Shown: positions 60,092 through 64,000 of the stretch, in pieces
Layout: the number at the start of each line of letters is the position of its first letter
Numbering within the stretch: position 1 is the stretch's first letter
Assembly: GCA_044350805.1 (NCBI GenBank)
Contig: JBILGU010000015.1
Location: 1-64,000, forward strand
Direction of reading: 5' to 3'
Source: UBA6136 sp044350805
GTDB lineage: Bacteria; Pseudomonadota; Gammaproteobacteria; Methylococcales; Methylococcaceae
DNA: 64,000 nucleotides
Made by a program: the position numbers and the translations under genes
The notes under the pieces: generated by a model
What the model was told of the DNA's origin: nothing
Database searches by the model: none
What the model saw: the letters and a program-made list of their open reading frames with translations, nothing else

Positions 60092-61231
60092 ATGAAAAAC
60101 AACTATCAGATCTGCAGGCGTTGCATCATGGACACCTCAGATCCCAACATAGTGTTCGATGAGCGAGGCTGGTGCAATTATTGCCAAAATTTTGAGTCGA
60201 CGATCTCCCCAAGCTGGGACACCGGCCAGAGGGGACATGCTGGCCTTGTCGCCCTGGCTGAAACAATCCGTCGTAATGGACAGGGCAAGGATTTCGACTG
60301 CATCATTGGCCTGAGCGGTGGGCTCGACAGCTCTTACGCGGCCTGCATTGCCAAAGAAAACATGGGGTTACGCCCATTGCTCTTCCACGTAGACGCGGGC
60401 TGGAATACCGACCAAGCTGTGGGCAACATCGAAAAGCTGGTGAATGGTTTGGGCCTGGATCTCTACACCGAAGTGGTGAACTGGAACGACGTCAAGCGCA
60501 TGCAAGTTGCGTTTTTGCGCGCCGGTATCCCCGATCAGGACTTGGTGCAAGATGCCGCATTTTTCTCCACTCTGTATCGGTTTGCGCGCCAACACAAGAT
60601 CAAGCACATTATCACCGGTTCAAACTTTTCAACCGAGTGCTGCCGCGAGCCCGAAGCCTGGGGTGGCTACTTGGGTATCGACAAAACCCTGTTTGGTGAC
60701 ATTTGGGCTAAGCACGGAGACAGCAGCAGTATTGATGGGTTTCCGCTGGTGGATATTTTGGTTTACAAAATTTTGTACCAAAAGGTGCTACGCATGAAAG
60801 TGCATCAACCATTGAACTTGGTGCCCTTTGACAAAACACGGGCCGAAGACGAACTTGAACAACGCTTTGGCTGGCAGCGTTTTCAACACAAGCACCACGA
60901 GTCGCGCTTCACACGCTTTTATGAAGATTATTGGCTACCTCGCCGCTTCGGCTTCCACAAGCGCCGGGCGCACTTTTCGAGCCTGATCATGACGGGGCAG
61001 ATGACGCGCGACCACGCGCTAGCCCGCTTGTCGCACCCCGAAATGAACGAGCACTTTTTGCAGGAGGAATTTGAATACGTGGCCCACAAACTTGGTTTGA
61101 GTGTGGCCGAGTTGCAGGCCTTATTTGACAGCCCCAAGACCACATACCGAGACTTCCAAAACAAACGCTGGCTTATTGGCTTTGGCGCTAATGCGCTGCG
61201 CTGGCTGGGGCTGGAGAAGAGGTACTTCTGA
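60092..61231 (+). CDS. wbuX: N-acetyl sugar amidotransferase (WbuX/WbpG/LfnA type)
   Basis: This 379-residue ATP-PPase-like enzyme adds ammonia to an N-acetyl group of a sugar and makes an acetamidino group. A zinc site comes first: Cys8, Cys11, Cys28 and Cys31. The PP-loop is IIGLSGGLDSSYAA near residue 72, followed by LFHVDAGWN. ITGSNFSTECCREPEAWGG is a family block. It works with a HisH-like glutaminase and a HisF-like partner, both adjacent. The location beside fnlA-fnlB suggests L-FucNAc as the target, as with LfnA in P. aeruginosa O12 and WbuX in E. coli O145. Confidence 0.92.
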   Translation: MKNNYQICRRCIMDTSDPNIVFDERGWCNYCQNFESTISPSWDTGQRGHAGLVALAETIRRNGQGKDFDCIIGLSGGLDSSYAACIAKENMGLRPLLFHVDAGWNTDQAVGNIEKLVNGLGLDLYTEVVNWNDVKRMQVAFLRAGIPDQDLVQDAAFFSTLYRFARQHKIKHIITGSNFSTECCREPEAWGGYLGIDKTLFGDIWAKHGDSSSIDGFPLVDILVYKILYQKVLRMKVHQPLNLVPFDKTRAEDELEQRFGWQRFQHKHHESRFTRFYEDYWLPRRFGFHKRRAHFSSLIMTGQMTRDHALARLSHPEMNEHFLQEEFEYVAHKLGLSVAELQALFDSPKTTYRDFQNKRWLIGFGANALRWLGLEKRYF

Positions 61232-61848
61232 TGATCCGCGTCGTTGACTATGGCGTGGGAAATATCCAAGCCTTCATGACGCTTTTTAAACGCATGGGGT
61301 TTGAAGCTCAGCGCGCCGACACCCCCGAATCGATGCGCGACGCAACACGCTTGATTTTGCCCGGCGTAGGCCATTTTGATCACGCCATGCAGCGCCTGAA
61401 TAACTCGGGCCTGCGCCCCAGCCTGGAACAATTGGTACTGGAGAAACTAGTGCCGGTGATGGGAGTGTGCGTGGGCATGCAAATGCTGGCTGAGGGTTCT
61501 GAAGAAGGCACCTTGGCCGGGCTCAATTGGGTGCCGGGGCGGGTGCGAGCGTTCGCCAGCCATCCCCAAACCGCCCAGTTGCCTATGCCCCACATGGGCT
61601 GGAACGACTTAGCCCCAAAACCAGATGCGGCCCTTTTTGCCCTGGGGTTTGAGGATGCTCCGCAGTTTTATTTTTTGCATTCATTCTTCTTCGACGCACA
61701 AGATAGACAAGATGTAGCGGCTACCGCACATTACGGAATCGACTTTGACGCCGTGGTCTCCAAAGGTCACATTCACGGCGTACAGTGTCATCCAGAAAAA
61801 AGCCACCATTGGGGAGCGCGGTTGCTGAAAAACTTTGTGGAGTGTTGA
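61231..61848 (+). CDS. wbuY: HisH-like glutamine amidotransferase of amidination system
   Basis: This class I glutaminase (205 residues) is homologous to HisH. The triad is complete: nucleophile Cys80 in MGVCVGMQMLAEGS, His187 and Glu189 in GVQCHPEKSHHWG. It would release ammonia from glutamine for the partner WbuX. The start shares one base with the wbuX stop. It is not the histidine enzyme: no other his genes are present and the HisF-like partner has lost a catalytic residue. Confidence 0.92.
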   Translation: MIRVVDYGVGNIQAFMTLFKRMGFEAQRADTPESMRDATRLILPGVGHFDHAMQRLNNSGLRPSLEQLVLEKLVPVMGVCVGMQMLAEGSEEGTLAGLNWVPGRVRAFASHPQTAQLPMPHMGWNDLAPKPDAALFALGFEDAPQFYFLHSFFFDAQDRQDVAATAHYGIDFDAVVSKGHIHGVQCHPEKSHHWGARLLKNFVEC

Positions 61849-61851
61849 GCC

Positions 61852-62637
61852 ATGCTGCGTCCCAGAATTATTCCCTGTTTGTTGATCCATCAAGGTGGAT
61901 TAGTCAAAACGCAAGGCTTCAAGAACTCAAAATACGTGGGTGACCCCATCAATGCGGTGCGCATCTTCAACGAGAAAGAGGCCGATGAGCTGATGATTTT
62001 GGACATCGACGCCACGGTCAAGGGGCTGGAGCCAGACTTTGGCTTGATTGCCAAACTGGCGGCAGAGTGTCGCATGCCACTTTGTTATGGCGGTGGTGTA
62101 ACTACTGCAAAGCAGGTAGCACGTATCGTGGATACGGGTGTTGAGAAGGTTGCCGTCAGCGCTGCCGCCATTGCCAATCCGCCCCTGTTGACCGAAATGG
62201 CCGCTGCTGTTGGGCATCAGTCGGTGGTCGCGGTGTTGGATGTACGTAAGCGTTCGGGGCTTTTTGCCAAGGACTATGAGCTGTGCACCCACAACGGTAA
62301 AACGGTCCACAAGCTCGACCCAGTTGCGTTTGCCAAGCAATTGCAGGATGCCGGTGCTGGCGAGATCGTGATCAACTCTGTCGATAGAGATGGACTCATG
62401 CAAGGGTATGACCTTGATCTGGCGAAGCACTTCAAGCATGCGCTTAAAGTGCCTGTCACATTTTTGGGAGGCGCTGGATCTCTTGATCACATGAGTCAAC
62501 TCATTTCAAATTTGGGCGTGGTCGGAGCTGCCGCGGGCAGTCTATTTGTTTTCAAGGGTAAATATCGCGCAGTGCTGATTAATTACCCTACCCCAGAACA
62601 AAAGATCAAGCTTTGCCGCGAAGCATTGAAATATTAA
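61852..62637 (+). CDS. wbuZ: HisF-like amidination-associated protein
   Basis: This 261-residue TIM barrel is homologous to the HisF cyclase. Residue 11, the catalytic Asp in true HisF (IPCLDV), is Leu here (IIPCLLIHQGG); the second catalytic residue, Asp130, is kept in VVAVLDVRKRS. Loss of Asp11 should abolish imidazole-glycerol-phosphate cyclase activity. The barrel can still serve as an ammonia conduit from the HisH-like subunit to WbuX, as is proposed for WbuZ-type proteins. It lies 3 nt after wbuY. Confidence 0.92.
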   Translation: MLRPRIIPCLLIHQGGLVKTQGFKNSKYVGDPINAVRIFNEKEADELMILDIDATVKGLEPDFGLIAKLAAECRMPLCYGGGVTTAKQVARIVDTGVEKVAVSAAAIANPPLLTEMAAAVGHQSVVAVLDVRKRSGLFAKDYELCTHNGKTVHKLDPVAFAKQLQDAGAGEIVINSVDRDGLMQGYDLDLAKHFKHALKVPVTFLGGAGSLDHMSQLISNLGVVGAAAGSLFVFKGKYRAVLINYPTPEQKIKLCREALKY

Positions 62638-62656
62638 ATGCATTCAAAGGTTTTCT

Positions 62657-63685
62657 ATGTTTTCTGAGAAGGTACTTCTCCTCACTGGAGGAACTGGCTC
62701 TTTTGGCAACGCTGTTCTGCGCCGTTTTCTTGATTCTGACTTGCGTGAGATTCGCATCTTCAGCCGCGACGAAAAGAAGCAAGATGACATGCGCAAGAAG
62801 TACCACAGCCCCAAGCTCAAGTTTTATATCGGGGATGTGCGCGATTACCAATCCGTTTTGAATGTGGTGCGTGGCGTGGATTTCATTTACCACGCCGCTG
62901 CACTTAAGCAGGTTCCATCGTGCGAGTTTCATCCACTTGAGGCTGTAAAGACCAACGTTCTGGGTACTGAAAACGTGCTCGAAGCTGCCATCACCTGTGG
63001 CGTCAAACGGGTGGTGGCGTTGAGCACCGACAAAGCGGTGTACCCCATCAACGCCATGGGCATTAGCAAGGCCATGATGGAAAAGGTGGCTGTAGCCAAG
63101 TCACGTGACAGCAACAACACCGTGATCAACGTCACCCGATACGGCAACGTGATGTGCTCACGGGGTTCAGTGATTCCTCTGTTCACACAGCAGATTCGCG
63201 CTGGGCAGCCCATCACTGTCACTGATCCAGCCATGACCCGATTCATGATGACGCTGGATGATGCGCTGGACTTGGTGTTGTATGCGTTTGAGCACGGCAA
63301 GCCGGGCGAGATTTTTGTGCAAAAAGCACCCGCTGCCACCATCGAGACGCTGGCCTCCGCACTGACTGACTTGCTGGGTAAGCCTAAGCACGAGGTGCGC
63401 GTGATTGGCACGCGTCATGGCGAAAAGTTGTATGAAGCATTGCTGAGCCGTGAGGAAATGGTAGCGGCCGAAGATTTGGGTGGCTATTACCGCGTCCCGC
63501 CAGACCTGCGCGACCTCAACTACGGCAAATTTATAGAGCAAGGCGAAGTCAAAATCTCAGAAGCCAGCGACTACAACTCGCACAACACCACCCGGCTGGA
63601 CGTACCTGGCATGCAGGCGTTGCTTATGAAGCTGCGCTTTATCCAGTCGACCGTAAGTGGTGAGGTTGCCGAGGCCGAGGAGTAA
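62657..63685 (+). CDS. fnlA: UDP-GlcNAc 4,6-dehydratase / 5-epimerase (FnlA/WbjB/CapE)
   Basis: This 342-residue extended SDR begins the pathway to UDP-L-FucNAc. It removes water from UDP-GlcNAc and inverts C5, then C3. The cofactor loop LLTGGTGSFGNAV is at 8-20. The SDR tyrosine is replaced by Met in NAMGISKAMMEKV, as in all members of this group (MxxxK). LSTDKAVYPINAMG and NVTRYGNVMCSRGSVIP are family blocks. The first product is the PseC substrate, so it could also supply the pse pathway, which has no pseB here. Coupled by a 5-nt gap to fnlB. Confidence 0.95.
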   Translation: MFSEKVLLLTGGTGSFGNAVLRRFLDSDLREIRIFSRDEKKQDDMRKKYHSPKLKFYIGDVRDYQSVLNVVRGVDFIYHAAALKQVPSCEFHPLEAVKTNVLGTENVLEAAITCGVKRVVALSTDKAVYPINAMGISKAMMEKVAVAKSRDSNNTVINVTRYGNVMCSRGSVIPLFTQQIRAGQPITVTDPAMTRFMMTLDDALDLVLYAFEHGKPGEIFVQKAPAATIETLASALTDLLGKPKHEVRVIGTRHGEKLYEALLSREEMVAAEDLGGYYRVPPDLRDLNYGKFIEQGEVKISEASDYNSHNTTRLDVPGMQALLMKLRFIQSTVSGEVAEAEE

Positions 63686-63690
63686 TCGGA

Positions 63691-64000
63691 ATGGCGCTGT
63701 CCAACTGCCGCATATTGGTGACCGGAGCCAATGGGTTTATTAGCAAAAATTTGGTTGTGCGTTTGAATGAACTTTCAAAGGTCAGTGTGACCACTTTTTT
63801 GCGTGGTGATCACGCCGACCTTTTGCCCCAACTATTATCTCAGGTAGATGCTGTTGTGCACTTGGCGGGTGAAAACCGACCCGCCGATGAGGCTGCGTTT
63901 GTGCAAGTGAATTACGGATTGACCTCAGCTTTGTGTGATGCCATTGAGCGGGTGTTTCGATCCACAGGTCGGCATATCCCTCTGGTCCTAGCATCATCCA
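63691..64000 (+). CDS. fnlB: UDP-2-acetamido-2,6-dideoxy-hexos-4-ulose reductase (FnlB/WbjC/CapF), partial
   Basis: About 103 residues are in the window; the gene continues beyond 64000. The start CRILVTGANGFISKNLVVRL and VDAVVHLAGENRPADEAAF match the N terminus of WbjC/CapF, which reduces C4 on the way to UDP-L-PneNAc and UDP-L-FucNAc. Compared with homologues the loop reads GFIS instead of the more frequent GFIG. The third pathway gene, the C2-epimerase (fnlC/wbjD), is expected to the right. Confidence 0.93.
   Translation, partial: MALSNCRILVTGANGFISKNLVVRLNELSKVSVTTFLRGDHADLLPQLLSQVDAVVHLAGENRPADEAAFVQVNYGLTSALCDAIERVFRSTGRHIPLVLASS

Noticed and set aside
61231..62637. hisH-hisF of histidine biosynthesis
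   Set aside because: The HisF-like protein lacks Asp11, no other his genes are present, and the pair adjoins a sugar amidotransferase.

Overview
The window looks like a chromosomal segment of a betaproteobacterium. The main reason is the back-to-back arrangement of gatCAB and mreBCD-mrdA-rodA, supported by a betaproteobacterial-type PfkB/adenosine-kinase-like gene and a glycine-rich RRM protein. No rRNA, tRNA or CRISPR array was found. The genus cannot be fixed from the sequence alone.

Bases 1-31 kb are mostly housekeeping and run largely on the minus strand. They hold a DUF4381 protein, a PuuD-type membrane domain, an NlpC/P60 lipoprotein, nspC, mltB and the rod-shape operon mreB-mreC-mreD-mrdA-rodA. 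Divergent from that operon lie gatC-gatA-gatB. Next come a membrane protein of unknown function, a GT2 glycosyltransferase coupled to a 1402-residue SNF2-type ATPase, a GT4 glycosyltransferase, an RRM protein, an EamA transporter overlapping a TrmH-type methyltransferase by 248 nt, an rluE-like gene, a PfkB kinase, a dynamin-like GTPase and another GT4 gene.

At 28.5-32.5 kb a tyrosine recombinase is followed by two divergently transcribed paralogues with a Wzz-like layout (TM, long periplasmic part, TM). One carries an in-frame hexanucleotide repeat encoding (Asp-Lys)9. I do not recognise this family. It is the best candidate here for an undescribed component.

From 32.6 kb to the right edge everything reads on the plus strand and forms a mosaic surface-glycan (O-antigen or capsule) locus. 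It opens with a WecA-type initiating transferase and a graveyard of broken GDP-fucose genes (fcl, gmd), a GxxExxY fragment and an IS5-type remnant. A tightly coupled operon follows: a PglK-like ABC flippase, then pseC, an AKR/Gfo-Idh/SDR trio, pseF, a pseG-pseH fusion, a formyltransferase, a PIG-L deacetylase and pseI. This predicts a pseudaminic-acid-type nonulosonate, possibly N-formylated. Then come glycosyltransferases, methyltransferases, a Wzy-like polymerase, and an SDR/ATP-grasp/HAD/aminotransferase module that may build an acylated 4-amino sugar. The right end carries wbuX-wbuY-wbuZ (amidination) next to fnlA-fnlB, predicting 2-acetamidino-2,6-dideoxy-L-galactose. No pseB is present. 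FnlA makes the same first intermediate, so one dehydratase may feed both sugar pathways.
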